Shown: positions 34,701-46,692 of the stretch, one piece after another
How the letters are laid out: each line of letters opens with the position of its first letter
Numbering within the stretch: the first letter of the stretch is position 1
Assembly (NCBI RefSeq): GCF_964355755.1
Contig: NC_092672.1
Location: 25,728,501 to 25,792,500, forward strand
Direction of reading: 5' to 3'
DNA length: 64,000 nt
From: Antedon mediterranea
Lineage: Eukaryota; Echinodermata; Crinoidea; Comatulida; Antedonidae
Made by a program: the position numbers and the translations under genes
Notes under the pieces: model-generated
Databases searched by the model: none
What the model saw: only the letters and a program-made list of their open reading frames with translations
What the model was told of the DNA's origin: nothing

Positions 34701-37700
34701 AGGGGATATCTATATGATTATAGCCTACATGTTATCATATTGAACCCAAAAAATAAACGTCTCCCTCAAATAAACTATCCACTAAAAAACCCCCTGAACA
34801 ATAACCGCTCCGGGATGTTTATTCGAATAAATACGGTAATTTTTCTTATCAATTTTAAGTTTTCAATTTAACTTTATTTCGTCCTCAGTAAAAAGGCAAA
34901 TAGAACATAAAAAATATATAAAACATTAGGTTAAAATACTTATATCAAACACATTTCATTAATTCAATTCAATTCAATTCATTTAGACATAATTATAATA
35001 AAATCAAAAATACAAACACAATAAAACTGACTGGCGGATTGTAGAAAAGTGACGAAGTCACTTTGTGAGTACTCTCCTTCTGGTGCGGACAAAAACAACA
35101 AGTTAACAGTAAAAGACATTAAATAAGGCAGGGAAAAACATCAAAATGTTATACAGATAAAACAGATGAAGTTACAAAATTATAAGTCATTTAAAAGTCT
35201 GATGGAATATGGTACAAATGAATTAAAATATCTGTTTGTCCGACTATTGTATGATCTCAGCAAGTTAATTTTTTTATGTCATTTTATTATAGAATGATTT
35301 AAATCTTCACATATTTACGTAGCCTTAGTACCGTAAATCTTCTAATTGTAACCCTGGGTTATTATTCTTTGATTTCTTTTTAGGGTGGGTTACTATTAGA
35401 ACCCTACTACTACCGTATTAGAGTAGTGGGTTACTATTACTAATCTTAAATTAGGCACCTGAAAATGGTAACCCACCCCCAACTTTTCCAGTCAGCAACT
35501 CATAACAAAATAATAAAACTGTACGAATAAACAAATTGGTTGAACTCTAACTTTATTTAATAAACTCAAAAACACTCAATCCTCCCCACACTCCCGAGAT
35601 CAACATGCATTATCTCCTTCTTTTCAAAATACGGCTACGTCATAGGTTTTTGTGACTCTAATAGTAAGCCCCATGGGTTTATTTATTTATTTATTTCGTT
35701 TTCTTTTAGTAGGGTAGCCCTCTCAGTAATAAAATAAAACTGCTCTTCCGAGGGGCCCTACGGCACATTTAAACAAAATTTGAAAACAACTTAAACTAAA
35801 ACTTAAACTAAAACTAAACTTCAATGCATGTTCTCATTATTATTATACTTTTATACCATATTTAAATATATTTCACTGGAACCATCCTAGACCACCGGCA
35901 ACAATAAATGAATCTTAAGAAGTGATTTAAAACGGTTATAATTGTTTTGTTTTCTTAATTCATAGGGTAGGCCATTCCAGAGTGAACTTCCATAATAAAC
36001 AAAACTACGTTTGTATATTTCGAGGTTACATCTGGGCAAATACAACAGATTATTTTCATAGTTTCTGGTTTGAATATTGTGTACACTACTAATATATTGC
36101 AAAACATCACATAAGTATGAAGGTACAGATTCTTGTAAACATCTAAATATTGTACAAATTGTATGATATTCAATTCTTGTCTTAATTGTTAGCCAACCTA
36201 AATCATGTCTAACAGGAGTTCGAATATCAGCACCTAGTATTAATCGTGCAGCTCTATTTTGTACCCTTTGCAATTTTAAAATATGGGCGTTTGAACCAGT
36301 ACCCCAGACTGTTGAACAATAGTCAATATGTGATAAAAATAGAGCATTGTATAATCTTTTAATAATTTTAGGAGATGTAAAACTTTTCAATCTATAAAAT
36401 AGATGTAGAATTTTTGATAGTTTTGCACATATAGAATCAATATGTACTTTCCATGAGAGTTGTTCATCAAATGTAAGTCCCAAATATTTAAACGTTTCAA
36501 CTTTCTCAATCGGAATGTTATCAAAAATTACTGTTTCATCTGTTGTTTTATTAAAACGTGCATGAGTACCAAAAAGCATGTATTTGGTTTTATCAATGTT
36601 TAGAGTTAATTTATGTTTATCTAACCATTGTTTTACATTTTCCAACTGTTCAGTTAAAACTGTTGTAAGCTCTTCATTTGATTTACATGCATAAAAAAGC
36701 GCAGTGTCGTCTGCATAGAGGACTGTTTTACAAATCCCATCAACACTATCATGTAAGTCATTTATGTATAAAATAAACAACAAAGGGCCAAGAATTGAGC
36801 CTTGTGGTACCCCATAGTTGACATTTAAAATTTCAGATTTTTTTCCATTAAAATTAACAAATTGTTTGCGATTTTTTAAATAATTACTGAACCATGCAAG
36901 CTCAGTGTTTATCATTCCAAAGGTGCATAATTTACGTAATAAAATATCGTGGTCTACCGTATCAAACGCCTTTTTTAGGTCAAGAAAAATTGCTCCAGTT
37001 ACCAAGCCATTATCAATATTTTTATATATATAATTGCATACATCTATCAGTGTAGTAGAAGTTGAATGTAACGACCTAAAACCAGATTGATTTTTACATA
37101 ATAAATTAAACTCATTTATATGATTCATAACTTGATTATGGATGCATCTTTCAAAAACTTTCATAACAATAGGTATAACAGATATTGGACGGTAGTTGTT
37201 AAGTTCATGTTTACATCCTCCTTTATAAAGCGGAGTAACCTTAGCACATTTCCATTCACTTGGAATAACACCAGATCTTAATGACCAGCTAAACAAAAAG
37301 GCAAGACTTTGAGAAATTTGTGAAGATGCAATTTTAAGTAACCTAGCGGAAATCCCATCAATTCCAGTAGCTTTTCCAATTTCTAACTTTTCCAACAAAG
37401 CTTCAATTTCATTTCCATTAATATCTTTAAAGTTGAAACGTTGTTGAAATTGTGATAACGATTCAACGGTAATATCGTTTTGGTTGTCATTAAAATGGGA
37501 TGCAAGTTCATTAGAAATTGAATAAAAATATTTATTAAAATGATTAGCAATATCAGTTGGATTGTTTATTTCATTACCGTTTACATTGAGAGTTGTTTTA
37601 GTTTGTTTCTTTTTATTGGGTAAAAAGTCTTTCATGGTTTTCCATAATGTTTTAGTGTCATTAACATTATCCTTTAATTTATTATTTATATAGTCGCGTT

Positions 37701-40700
37701 TTAGTGATTTAGACAAATTATTTAATTTATTTCTTGCCTTTTTGTAAGAATTCCAATCATCTATGTTCTTAGTTTTTTCGGCTTTTTGTTTTAAATAATC
37801 ACGGTCACGAGAAAGGGAAACAAATTCGTCTGTAAGCCATGGAATATCAGTTCCCTTCCTCCTGACCGTCACCATAGGAGCATGAATATCACAAATATCA
37901 GTAAAAATGTGTTTCCAAATGTCCCAAGCCTCGTCAGCATCCTCGGACGCCTCACAAATACTCCACGGAGCAGATGCAAGATCAGAAATAAACAAATCTT
38001 CGTTAAATTTCCGGAAGGTTCTCGTATGTAAAATACGCGGGGGCAATTTTATTTTAATTTTTTTACGTATTGCATATATCAATGAGTGATCGCTAATTCC
38101 AATTGGTACAACTCCAGTTTTGCTTATAAAGTCATCCCTATTTGAAAAAATTAAATCAATACAACTACTACTGTTTTCCGTTACGCGCGTTGGAGTTTTA
38201 ATATACTGGTTTAATTGGAAAATTTGGTGGAGGGTTTTAATGTTCCGAGAATGCTGTTTATCAAATATATTCCAATTTAAGTCACCAACAACAATAATCT
38301 CTCTTATACTATCTAGTATAAAAGATATTTGATCATGCATTATATCAACAAATCCAGTACACGAATTTGGTGGTCTATAAACATTACCTATAACGAACGG
38401 TTTAGTGTTAACCGGCTTAATTTTTATCCATACCGATTCAATTGTATTTTCACCAAAGTCAATGACATCAAAATCAACATTTTCGTTTACATAGATAGCC
38501 ACCCCACCTCCGTGTCTATTTCTGTCTGTTCTAACTAATAGGTATCCTGGGATTGCAAGTTCACTATTATGTATATTTTGATCTAGCCAGGTTTCACTAA
38601 TTCCTAAGACATGGAAACGGCATTCTGAAAGTAAACTCCGAACATGGTCCACCTTATTATAGAGACTTCTGACATTTAAATGACCAATTTTAAAACCCTT
38701 TGTACAATCAATCTCGCATAATTTGCATAGTATGCCAAAAGCAAAATAAACAATAGAGTCGTTACGTAATTCAGCGTCGTCTACGTCGTTGTCTAAAAGG
38801 CTTCCCCGTACGATGTTCGTTTAACAATTGAATTGGTTTAAATGGTTTATTACATGCGTTACAAATAAAATCTAAAATCATCTTATCTACATAAAATACA
38901 ATACAGATTTAGGACATTTAAAATTCTTACACATTACCTTTTACATTTAGGTAATTGTTTAAGATCGGAAGTTCTGGATAAAACAACTTTCTCGTTACTG
39001 CCAGTGATTATGGTATGTATGCGACCATCTTGTGTCCAAACTGCAGATACCACTGATGCATAGTTTTGCTTTACAGTACGTAGTAAACTTGATCTTTTGC
39101 TCGTAAGGTTTTCATGAATGTAGATATGGCTCCCCTTTAATTTTTTCTTTGCTCTATATACTTCATTTCTAACATTATACGAACTAAACTTTACTATTAT
39201 TCCTCTTGCTCTTCCGTTTTTCTTAACTTTTGGCTCCAATCTATGACTCCTGTCTATGCATGTTTTATCTACTTCTACGCTTAGCTTTTTCTTAAACAAA
39301 TTCAAAACTATATTGTCTGTTATCTCACCTTGTTTCTCTTCTATTCCTTGAATAATCAAACAGTTCCTTCTTGAATATTGTTCTGCTTCATCTAGCTCAT
39401 ATTGTAAGTTCTCTACCTGTTGTTCTACTTTGCTGAGACGATCTTTAGTATCGTCAAGTTCGAAACGTATTGCTTCAATTGCTGCATCCGTTACAATTTG
39501 TGTAATGCTTTCAATCAGCTGATGTTTAACAATGCTCGCAATTTTCTCGGCTAGGTCATTGAAAATACTCGTATTTCCTTTAATTATATTGGAAATTTCA
39601 TTTTGTACAGTAATAGTAAGCGGTTCCACATCAATGACAGGTGCTGTATCAGTGTTCAGTTCGCAACACTCCTTACCGCTGTCCTTTTTACCACCTTTCC
39701 TTGTATTCTTTCCGGCCATGATGGTGTATTAATACGTACATGTACAGCAGACAAAAACCGACAAGTAAATGCTAGGCTACAGGAGTGCCCTAACACAACA
39801 GCTGTCCTGCGGGAAATTTGAACTGTCACCGCGTAGTGAGGCTGAATGTAGTGAGGCTAGAGAGAGCGATTTAGGACACGTCTGCTCTTAACGACGACTA
39901 CACTACTACTTGTCTTTTTGTGGGTTATTATTATAGATTGACTTATAAGGTGGGTTACTATTGGCAGATTTACGGTAACTATAATTTTGTTGCATGTAAA
40001 CTAAATTAGGGTTAGATCCTGTGATCCGACCCGCTTTATTTAGTACTAGCTTGGGAACACTTGTTCAGTTTCACATAATGGGGAGAATGGAGATGGGGCT
40101 GTTTTGTGAAATAACGCAAAATGATATAAAGAATAAAGAAGCACTGTCATCCATTCGGAAGGACAACAAGTGAGAATGTTGTGAAAAATGATTGAACAAG
40201 TTATGTTTAGGTTTTAGGCATGGCACTCACTCCACTAATTTGAGTGTTTTAATTGAGTAGGTCTATAGAAGATTTAACATTAAGATTAAATTTACACCCC
40301 TCTCAAATATTGTTTTTTATTTGATTTTTTTTTTAATATCTCTAATCAAAAAGTAATTATTATCAGGTTCCAAATATTATACATTGTTGTATTATTATCA
40401 AATTATAAATATTTGTATATCTTATATTCCATCATTTATAACACTATATAGCAAGTTGCGTTTTTACAATGTATGGCTCTGCTCACTTGCTTAAAGCAGT
40501 GCTTCCTATATTTAGTACAAATTAATTGATTTTTATTATAAAAAAAAGTATTATGTAATTGGATACCTGAATGCATTTTGAGTTATCTTGGCTGTGTTTT
40601 TATTATTATGCAAAACTTCACATTTTAATAAGTAGGCTAAATATTTGGAATATTTACAAAATATGTTATGTAGGCCTATATCACAATGTAACATGGTAAA

Positions 40701-43568
40701 AGAAGTTTTTTTTATTTGTTACAGATTTTATTTTCATCTTTATTGTTTTACTTTTATTTTCAGCATTTTGGCTGAACGGTTTAAGTTTCTCCTTTAATAT
40801 AAGTATACAGTACAATGTATAAATTTAAACATTAATACAGTAAATGAATTATAATTGGTCTGCTATCTAGTGTATAATAAAAAACAAAGGGCAAGTAAAT
40901 ATATCTTACTAGCAGTTATACTTACCCAGGGCAGGTTTCAAAATTAGTTTTCGCAGTAAATAACACCCGACGTCAGTATCTCACAATACTCACAAACCTC
41001 CACCCCTCTTCAATAATATCCCAAACGCTTTTTAAAAAACACATTCATCCCAGTGATAGACAAATTCAATTTAACTTGAGCTTCAAATTGAGAGGGGTAT
41101 AGTTATGATAGGCCTATAGTTTAAGTACGTTTTAATCTGTGTAATTGAATAGGTGTCATATTGGCTGATAATTCAAATATCTAATTTTGATACTGCGGTC
41201 TCCCAGCCTTCTTTCTCCTCTCACCATCCCAGCCACAATCAACAAACCATAACTCCTTCCCTGGACAGTTCAAATGTAGTAACTTTTCCTAGTACAATTC
41301 CAATCATATATAGGCTACTTCTTTACGCCAGTATTTTCGCTCCTTCCCTCCCAACACACCCTAGATAATGGGTGATGTGTTTAAGACGGTTCCAGTACAA
41401 ATTATGTTAGCCATCACTCCCAACCCATAATCCCTCAGTGGTAGTTTTCAAATTTAGTTTAAAACATTCCCAGTACAGTTTCGGCCATGGTGATAGGCCT
41501 ACATAAACGCCCAGCCCCTTCCCAGGGATAATTAAAATACTTTTTCCAACCACAATTCTGATCAATTTTATAGCCTACTACCCCTAGCCTAAGCAAAATC
41601 CCCACTATTCCCTGAACCCCAACTCCCAACCCCCCCCCCCCCCCTCTCCCACCAAATCCCAAGACTTTTTGAAATGTAGTTTAAAACATTTCCGGTACAA
41701 TTACGATCATTTTGATACCCCATATGTATGATTACGTGCAAAAAAAAAAAAATTTGTATAACGAACTAACATCGAAAGTGGGGAAAAGTTGGCCATTTTG
41801 ACCACATTTTGGCCCCTAACTTGGGTCCTAGATGGCGGATGATGTTCAAATGTAGTTTAGACCCTTCCCGGTACAATTCCGGTCAGTAACAACAATTTGT
41901 ATATAACGAACAAACAGACAGACAAACAAACGTACAAACTCTCTATAGATCTAATATAGATAGGCCTACGTTGTATAAATCTGGTTTTCGCTTCTACACT
42001 ACATCCACTAAAACCAGACAAAACACCAGAAAGTGAGCACACTTTCAACTATCCATCGTAGACTCATGCATTGGTGATATGCACACGTATACTTTATATA
42101 TACTATATTCTTTCTTCTATCGTTTCTCCTTTTTTTGCTGGAGAGGGAAGGGAGGTATGGGTTTATTAAAAATATATGATTCTTATTTGTTGTAGACACG
42201 ATTAGTTAGGTACGATTCGACCGTGTTGTCTATGCATTAGGATTAAATGGAACAAAATGAATTATGAAGTTTTATGATTTTGTCATCTTAAAATAGATTT
42301 CCGCATCCAACTACAAGAAGGTTTAATTCATACGCCGGGCTTAATATTTCTGCTGGCATATAGTCGAATGTTTGTAGATATCGACTTGATTAAACAACGA
42401 ACCTCTAAACGATAACAAATCAGTAGAAGGCGATGTAAATCTATTTCAATATGTGTGAAAACGGTTCAAATTAATGGGTGCTAATCGTTCATAATTTGGT
42501 ATACAAAGACGTATTCCACACGTACGTTTATGGGTAGGCCTACATACTGTAGAGGTCAGTTTACAGAAGCACTGAAAATATTATTTATATAACGAAAGTC
42601 AATAGTCGATACAATATGGTATAGTGGTAAAATCATTTTCCTGTTGTATTGAAAACGGGGCCACACATATTATTTTGTTAAAGATAATTTAATCTGATTT
42701 TAACTTGAATACATAATAGTGATACACAATATACAATTATGATTTAAGTATAACACGTTTATTTGAGATATATCAATATAGATAGTTCATTCAGCAGACA
42801 ACATCTGCAAGCTAACACTCTTTTTGTCCATTACTAATTGATTGGATTCGATAACACTGTCATTTGAACGATAATATAGTTAATGAAGAGGATGCTTTGA
42901 ATGATCCAACTCCCTTTCGTGAAATGTAGGTACTTCTTTATAGACCGTGCACATTTACACTGTCATTGACTTGGGCCTAAGCATTCATTCACATTAAGCT
43001 GTTATTAGGGGCCAACAAATTCTAATTCTGTGAAATCCGTGATGTAAACATATTGCTTGGTTGTCCGTCCGGTGATCATGGCTTTACTAGTACTGTACAT
43101 TTTTTTTTTTAATAATCACTCAGGCCTACTTAATTGAAATTTTTTTTTTACGTTATAAATATGGAATAATTTATTTCTGCTTTGGGACACACGCTTATTC
43201 AGGAGACAATGCGGAAAACCCTTTAGGGGATACCTCTTTTAAGAGGACCTTTTCTCGTAAAACGAACGCCGGGAATTGTGTTTGAACACTGAATTGATGG
43301 TCTACTTTTAATAATAGGGGTTATTATTAATAGTAGTACTAGTATTATTATTCAGGGGATGGACACCTCTTTAAGGGAGCACTTTCTCGTAACGAATGGG
43401 ATCGCTTTAATAAGGATTCTGTACTTAAATCTAAGTATGAACTTACTTGTTCTGTCTAAAGTCTAGGTATCTGTTCTTGAAGTCCAAACGTTGCTGGTAG
43501 TAATATAATGACGCTGAAAGCATGACAACAAGCACCACTAATAAATATCGACTATAACGTTTCGACAT
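31709..43568 (-). CDS. Galactose-3-O-sulfotransferase-like protein, two exons
   Basis: Exon 1 is 43568-43447 and exon 2 is 33455-31709 (TAG). The donor AACAA/GTAAGT and acceptor TTCATTTAG join in phase 2, giving about 622 residues. Residues 1-6 are basic (MSKRYS), and about 8-27 form a signal anchor (YLLVVLVVMLSASLYYY), a type II Golgi topology. A long Ser/Asn-rich stem to about 270 follows, with several N-glycosylation sequons. The catalytic domain starts with the 5'-phosphosulfate-binding motif RIVFLKTHKTGSST (about 275) and has the 3'-phosphate motif TILRDPATQAES (about 350) and LLQEYFNESLLLLKKLLCW. These are hallmarks of the Gal3ST family, which transfers sulfate from PAPS to O3 of galactose on glycolipids or glycans. 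Vertebrate members are ~420-490 residues, so the stem is unusually long. An ATG at 43637 in the same frame is an alternative start. Which acceptor it uses is unknown. Confidence 0.85.
33456..34515. other. Intron of the sulfotransferase gene, left part
   Basis: It contains no recognised exon. An isolated terminus-like AGAAACAGGCCC followed by TAA at about 34302-34313 resembles a Harbinger end, but no matching left end was found. Confidence 0.4.
34520..34850. mobile_element. Remnant TIR element with CGAATAAACGCC ends
   Basis: The left part reads CCCCCTCGAATAAACGCCC. The right part, as its complement, reads TACCGTATTTATTCGAATAA then ACATCCCGGAGCGG. The ends are inverted relatives, but the left terminus seems lost. 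Similar text (CATTTATTCGAAGGAGACAT) occurs at about 58110. No coding capacity. Confidence 0.4.
34960..35285 (-). mobile_element. 5'-truncated LINE, 3' end only
   Basis: Read on the minus strand, a frame ends with LLRSYNSRTNRYFNSFVPYS followed by IRLLNDL and a stop near 35190. This is the standard C-terminus of many LINE ORF2 proteins. It is followed by an untranslated tail with GTGACTTCGTCACTTTTC and a (GAATT)n end (34963-34981). Only about 325 bp were retained, the usual product of incomplete reverse transcription. Confidence 0.75.
35887..38820 (-). CDS. LINE ORF2: endonuclease and reverse transcriptase, intact
   Basis: The frame is open for about 977 codons, from the codon after a TAA at 38821-38823 down to the stop at 35887. 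The endonuclease part has IGHLNVRSLYNKV, ISETWLDQ, GGGVAIYVN, VGDLNWNIFD and ISDHSLIYA. The reverse transcriptase has NNYRPISVIPIV, GFRSLHSTSTTL, FLDLKKAFDTVDHD, GVPQGSILGPLLFILYINDL and the catalytic YADDTALF. The C-terminus has RVQNRAARLILGADIRTPVRH and LWNGLPYELR. The protein nicks target DNA and copies the element RNA onto it. No ATG occurs before the endonuclease motifs; the first in-frame ATG is about 100 codons downstream of HLNVRSL. Initiation is therefore probably non-AUG, re-initiation-dependent, or the start codon has mutated. Confidence 0.9.
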   Translation of the reverse strand, partial: TNIVRGSLLDNDVDDAELRNDSIVYFAFGILCKLCEIDCTKGFKIGHLNVRSLYNKVDHVRSLLSECRFHVLGISETWLDQNIHNSELAIPGYLLVRTDRNRHGGGVAIYVNENVDFDVIDFGENTIESVWIKIKPVNTKPFVIGNVYRPPNSCTGFVDIMHDQISFILDSIREIIVVGDLNWNIFDKQHSRNIKTLHQIFQLNQYIKTPTRVTENSSSCIDLIFSNRDDFISKTGVVPIGISDHSLIYAIRKKIKIKLPPRILHTRTFRKFNEDLFISDLASAPWSICEASEDADEAWDIWKHIFTDICDIHAPMVTVRRKGTDIPWLTDEFVSLSRDRDYLKQKAEKTKNIDDWNSYKKARNKLNNLSKSLKRDYINNKLKDNVNDTKTLWKTMKDFLPNKKKQTKTTLNVNGNEINNPTDIANHFNKYFYSISNELASHFNDNQNDITVESLSQFQQRFNFKDINGNEIEALLEKLEIGKATGIDGISARLLKIASSQISQSLAFLFSWSLRSGVIPSEWKCAKVTPLYKGGCKHELNNYRPISVIPIVMKVFERCIHNQVMNHINEFNLLCKNQSGFRSLHSTSTTLIDVCNYIYKNIDNGLVTGAIFLDLKKAFDTVDHDILLRKLCTFGMINTELAWFSNYLKNRKQFVNFNGKKSEILNVNYGVPQGSILGPLLFILYINDLHDSVDGICKTVLYADDTALFYACKSNEELTTVLTEQLENVKQWLDKHKLTLNIDKTKYMLFGTHARFNKTTDETVIFDNIPIEKVETFKYLGLTFDEQLSWKVHIDSICAKLSKILHLFYRLKSFTSPKIIKRLYNALFLSHIDYCSTVWGTGSNAHILKLQRVQNRAARLILGADIRTPVRHDLGWLTIKTRIEYHTICTIFRCLQESVPSYLCDVLQYISSVHNIQTRNYENNLLYLPRCNLEIYKRSFVYYGSSLWNGLPYELRKQNNYNRFKSLLKIHLLLPVV
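38934..39719 (-). CDS. LINE ORF1: coiled-coil RNA-binding protein, intact
   Basis: 261 residues from an ATG (context ATCATGGCC) to TAA/TAG. Residues 1-20 are basic and low-complexity. About 85-115 form a coiled coil (TKDRLSKVEQQVENLQYELD), followed by SRRNCLIIQGIEEK, the entry to the RNA-recognition domain, and a C-terminal domain with RGIIVKFSSYNVRNEVYRAK. This is the usual L1/CR1-type ORF1 layout of a trimeric nucleic-acid chaperone. ORF2 follows in another frame after 114 nt. The zinc finger seen in the other LINE at 7.4 kb is absent here. Confidence 0.85.
   Translation of the reverse strand: MAGKNTRKGGKKDSGKECCELNTDTAPVIDVEPLTITVQNEISNIIKGNTSIFNDLAEKIASIVKHQLIESITQIVTDAAIEAIRFELDDTKDRLSKVEQQVENLQYELDEAEQYSRRNCLIIQGIEEKQGEITDNIVLNLFKKKLSVEVDKTCIDRSHRLEPKVKKNGRARGIIVKFSSYNVRNEVYRAKKKLKGSHIYIHENLTSKRSSLLRTVKQNYASVVSAVWTQDGRIHTIITGSNEKVVLSRTSDLKQLPKCKR
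39978..41255. other. Sulfotransferase intron, no gene recognised
   Basis: AT-rich on both strands. No exon, repeat boundary or hairpin was recognised. Confidence 0.35.
41260..41900. repeat. Degenerate repeat with CAAATGTAGTTTAAAAC and CCGGTACAATTCCG
   Basis: Similar blocks occur at about 41270, 41385, 41450, 41675 and 41848, spaced 70-220 bp, each combining AAATGTAGTTTAAAAC-like and CCCGGTACAATTCCGRTCA-like text. A run of 16 or more C lies at about 41629-41644. The stretch ends in ACAAACAGACAGACAAACAAACG, familiar from dispersed repeats. No coding capacity. Confidence 0.55.
41901..43446. other. Sulfotransferase intron next to exon 1
   Basis: No exon was recognised. Two related pieces with GGGGATACCTCTTTTAAGAG / GGGGATGGACACCTCTTTAA occur at about 43228 and 43359, a diverged duplication. 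Confidence 0.35.
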
Positions 43569-46500
43569 CTCGTTTGGTAACAAAAATAAGTACTGTACTA
43601 AAAAATATACAGTTACACCACAACCATCAAGCACCATGTCTTAATCCCTATGGAGATAATATCACAACATTTGAATGTATTTCAAACGAAACAATGGTTT
43701 AAAATAATTGCAGAGAATTGACCAATCAGTGATTCGTATCGTATCAGACACGTCAGAGATCCTCAAATAATTAATACAACACGGTGTACATTAATTGTTT
43801 TGATGATCATGACAAATAATTTGTTCATCATAGGCCTACATTAAAAAAAGATCAAACATGAAAATATGAGAGGGGTTTTATAGTAGGATGTTGTTGTTTT
43901 GTATTTTCAATCTGCTAATGGCGACTGTTCGTTTTCAAGAAGCGACTACGCAGCTATCGGGTCTAATGGTCATTCTGCGCTTGCTTGGTTCTGAGCATGT
44001 GCAAAATGACTTTACGATGCAGTTTATTGATTATTGTATGTTGTCATCGCAACAGCGAAACCGTCGAACCACTAATTAGCAGTTATTTGAAGGTTCAATT
44101 TTGACGTAGCTTGTCGCAATGAAATCACAATGATATCAACAGTCATATATAATTGTTCAGCAGGAACACTAATTTCTCTAACCGACTTTCATTTGATTAG
44201 AACATAGTGTAGAGCTACATACAAATATCAAACAATGAACGTGTCGCAAATTATAACATCACTACTTAGAAACCAAAGATAGCTAAACGTGTACCGAGAC
44301 GTCTCATCGTATCTATATTTTCAATTCCAATAATATTATAACATTCATTTCCTTACTTTTTGATTAAAACATTAATATGAATACATAAATATAGTATAAA
44401 TAGATAATAAAAAAAGAAATAAAAGATAATAAAACGAAAAAAAACATGACCCCAGGAAGATACAGGATTTTGAGTGGGGTGGTCTGCCCTGACAACTGGG
44501 TCCGAAGGGACAGGGATACCGTAAAAGGACGTTGACCAATGACAGGCAATAGTTCGAATAATACATCGCTTTTGATTGACTAGTATGATTTTAAAAAGTT
44601 TTATAATCTCAGATGAGAAACTAACATTTGTGTTGGCCCTTATAATAGCTACGAAGTGTGGTTGATGACAATGTTGTTAGGCCTATGCTTACCAACCAGG
44701 AAGATGGTTGGTGAATTATTATTTAAAAAATGTACAGAAATAATGTTAATTCATTTGCCACCATTTTATGATTATTTGTATTACTCAGTCTCAACAACTG
44801 TCCGCAACCGCAAAGAGACAAAGTTATTTAGGACTATTATTATTTACTAGAGGGTGAGCTCGCTTCGCTCGCTCTCCCTCTAGGAAGTGTAGTTGGTCCT
44901 GAGGCCATTCAAGAAATAATACGATTACAATGTCCTTGACAATATTGTATCATAAGAACGAAATTAAACGTATAACGAGTGTGTAATTAAGTTTAATGCT
45001 GCCAAATAATTGATGATGAAGGATGATGTGATGATAATCTGAACAATGATGACGGTGGTGAACAATAGGCCTACCTATTTTTCAGTATTACTTACTTACT
45101 GGCTGACTACTCTATCTATAATATTAGTAGTTGACTGGCTAGGTTGGAAGGCTTGCTTTACTCACGTTAATATTTTCGGAACGTACACACTAACAGCATG
45201 GCATGTTTTTAAGTTTTATCTCAATTTAAAGGAAGCCTGTAGATCCGCAAAAGTCATCACAAATAAAACTGCAAGATACCGAGGAATTACGTAAACGTTT
45301 ATAGCTATATACATTTTAGATATATTATTCCTTACCATCGTAATTTAATTTTCTATGGGCTCACTACCGACCACATATTTCCACGCTTTGTCGTTCGCGA
45401 TAAGACGTCCCGTCCCGAAGTACCGTCCCGTAGCGACGTATAGCGATCTTATTACACTCCGTATGGAACGCCAATGTTAAGCTTACAATAATCATCTGTC
45501 GTGATTTAAGCTGGTTCCCGCTACTACAAAAGCAAACTCTGTCACAAAGCAACTAAAACCGACACAACGTAAGAAAGTACTTTTCTATACCTACCTATAC
45601 AAATTAGTCGATAAAGTTCCTAACCGATTTCACGCAAAAAATGTAATACCAATGATGACGCGGATCATACGAATTCGCTTGTGATTTGTCAACATATTCA
45701 CTTGCGTTGCGCCTAACGTCGTTGCATTGCGTCTTTGACGCAAAGCAGAAAGCAGTGTTAAATTAAAAAAAGAAAACTGAAATGCCCACAGTATCGTCTT
45801 AACTACGTGGTATATTGATATGTTTTTTGTACCAAAATACTCAGAACATACATATTTTTATTTGTTTTAAAGCTCAGGTAGAGGCATGAATTTTAAATAT
45901 AATATTTGGTTAATTGTACATAAATCAAATATTTGTAACAGAAATCAAGACGAAAAAACATCAATTTACCGTAATATGGTCAAATACAAAATTTGGCCAA
46001 ATTCTTCCATAAAAACAAGGATAATTTTTTTTCAGTAGTTAGGTAGTTAACCTAATGTAATAACATGTCTGGTGACTTCCTAGACGGTGAAAAAAGATGG
46101 TGGATATACAGTAGATAATTTTTGCTATAGCATGAAAATAAAAATCTGAAGTTGAATAAAAATATCAGAAATGTAATATTTAAGTTATATTACCTATATT
46201 TAGTCATCTGATAACATTTTTTACCACACCGTTTATTTTTCATAGCTTTTTAAAACGCCTCTCTATTTACAAAATTTGTGTACAAAAGAATATAGATTTT
46301 ATTGTGTAATTTGAACTATTCCCCCACTGATTAGAAAGTGCTTATTTTCAACAAGCTCGTGTAACACAAATAAAATCCCAAAAATTATGAAACATAGGGG
46401 AAACTATAGATCGATAATTATTGGAATGTATGATCAATAGAAATTTTTTACCCGCACCTGGCCTTTAATGAAACATTTTTTGATCATCGCGCGCCAAATT

Positions 46501-46690
46501 TTCGAAAATTAATGCATGGTTCAGGACCTTTTGAGTGTTTCAAATTTAAAAGTTTTCATTTTTCGCGTTGTTTTCCCTACCCAGTATCATGCATATTTTG
46601 GTATGATGATAAGGACGTCGAGATAGGAATATTTATTGATGACAGGCTAGACTGAAAAGTAAATTACCAATTATTACAAACTGTTGGTAT
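43569..46690. other. Upstream region of the sulfotransferase gene and AT-rich spacer
   Basis: The promoter of the minus-strand sulfotransferase gene should lie just right of 43568; a GACCAATCAG motif sits at about 43718. A hairpin GAGGGNGAGC...GCTCNCCCTC lies at 44851-44882. No further coding exon was found, and the short frames (43888-44079, 44656-44850, 45046-45294) have no family features. Confidence 0.35.
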
Positions 46691-46692
46691 GA

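Larger units (their letters stand above)
35680..39920 (-). mobile_element. Nearly full-length CR1/L2-type LINE
   Basis: On the minus strand the element reads: 5' leader (about 39920-39720), ORF1 (39719-38934), a 114-nt gap, ORF2 (38820-35887), and a ~200-bp tail ending in a (AAAT)n run at 35681-35697. Flanks share TGGGTT (35674-35679 and 39921-39926), a short target duplication. Both ORFs are intact, so it is a young copy. It lies in the intron of the sulfotransferase gene in the same orientation, inside an older MITE. Confidence 0.9.
35329..39977. mobile_element. TA-flanked MITE (copy 1), interrupted by a LINE
   Basis: It starts TACCGTAAATCTTCTAATTG and ends with the complement of TACCGTAAATCTGCCAATAG. 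The body is rich in GGGTTACTATTA and GGGTTATTATT. It aligns throughout with the reverse complement of 47520-47918. A LINE occupies about 35680-39920; outside that, about 350 bp lie on the left and about 55 bp on the right. TA flanks suggest a Tc1/mariner-type parent. Confidence 0.75.
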
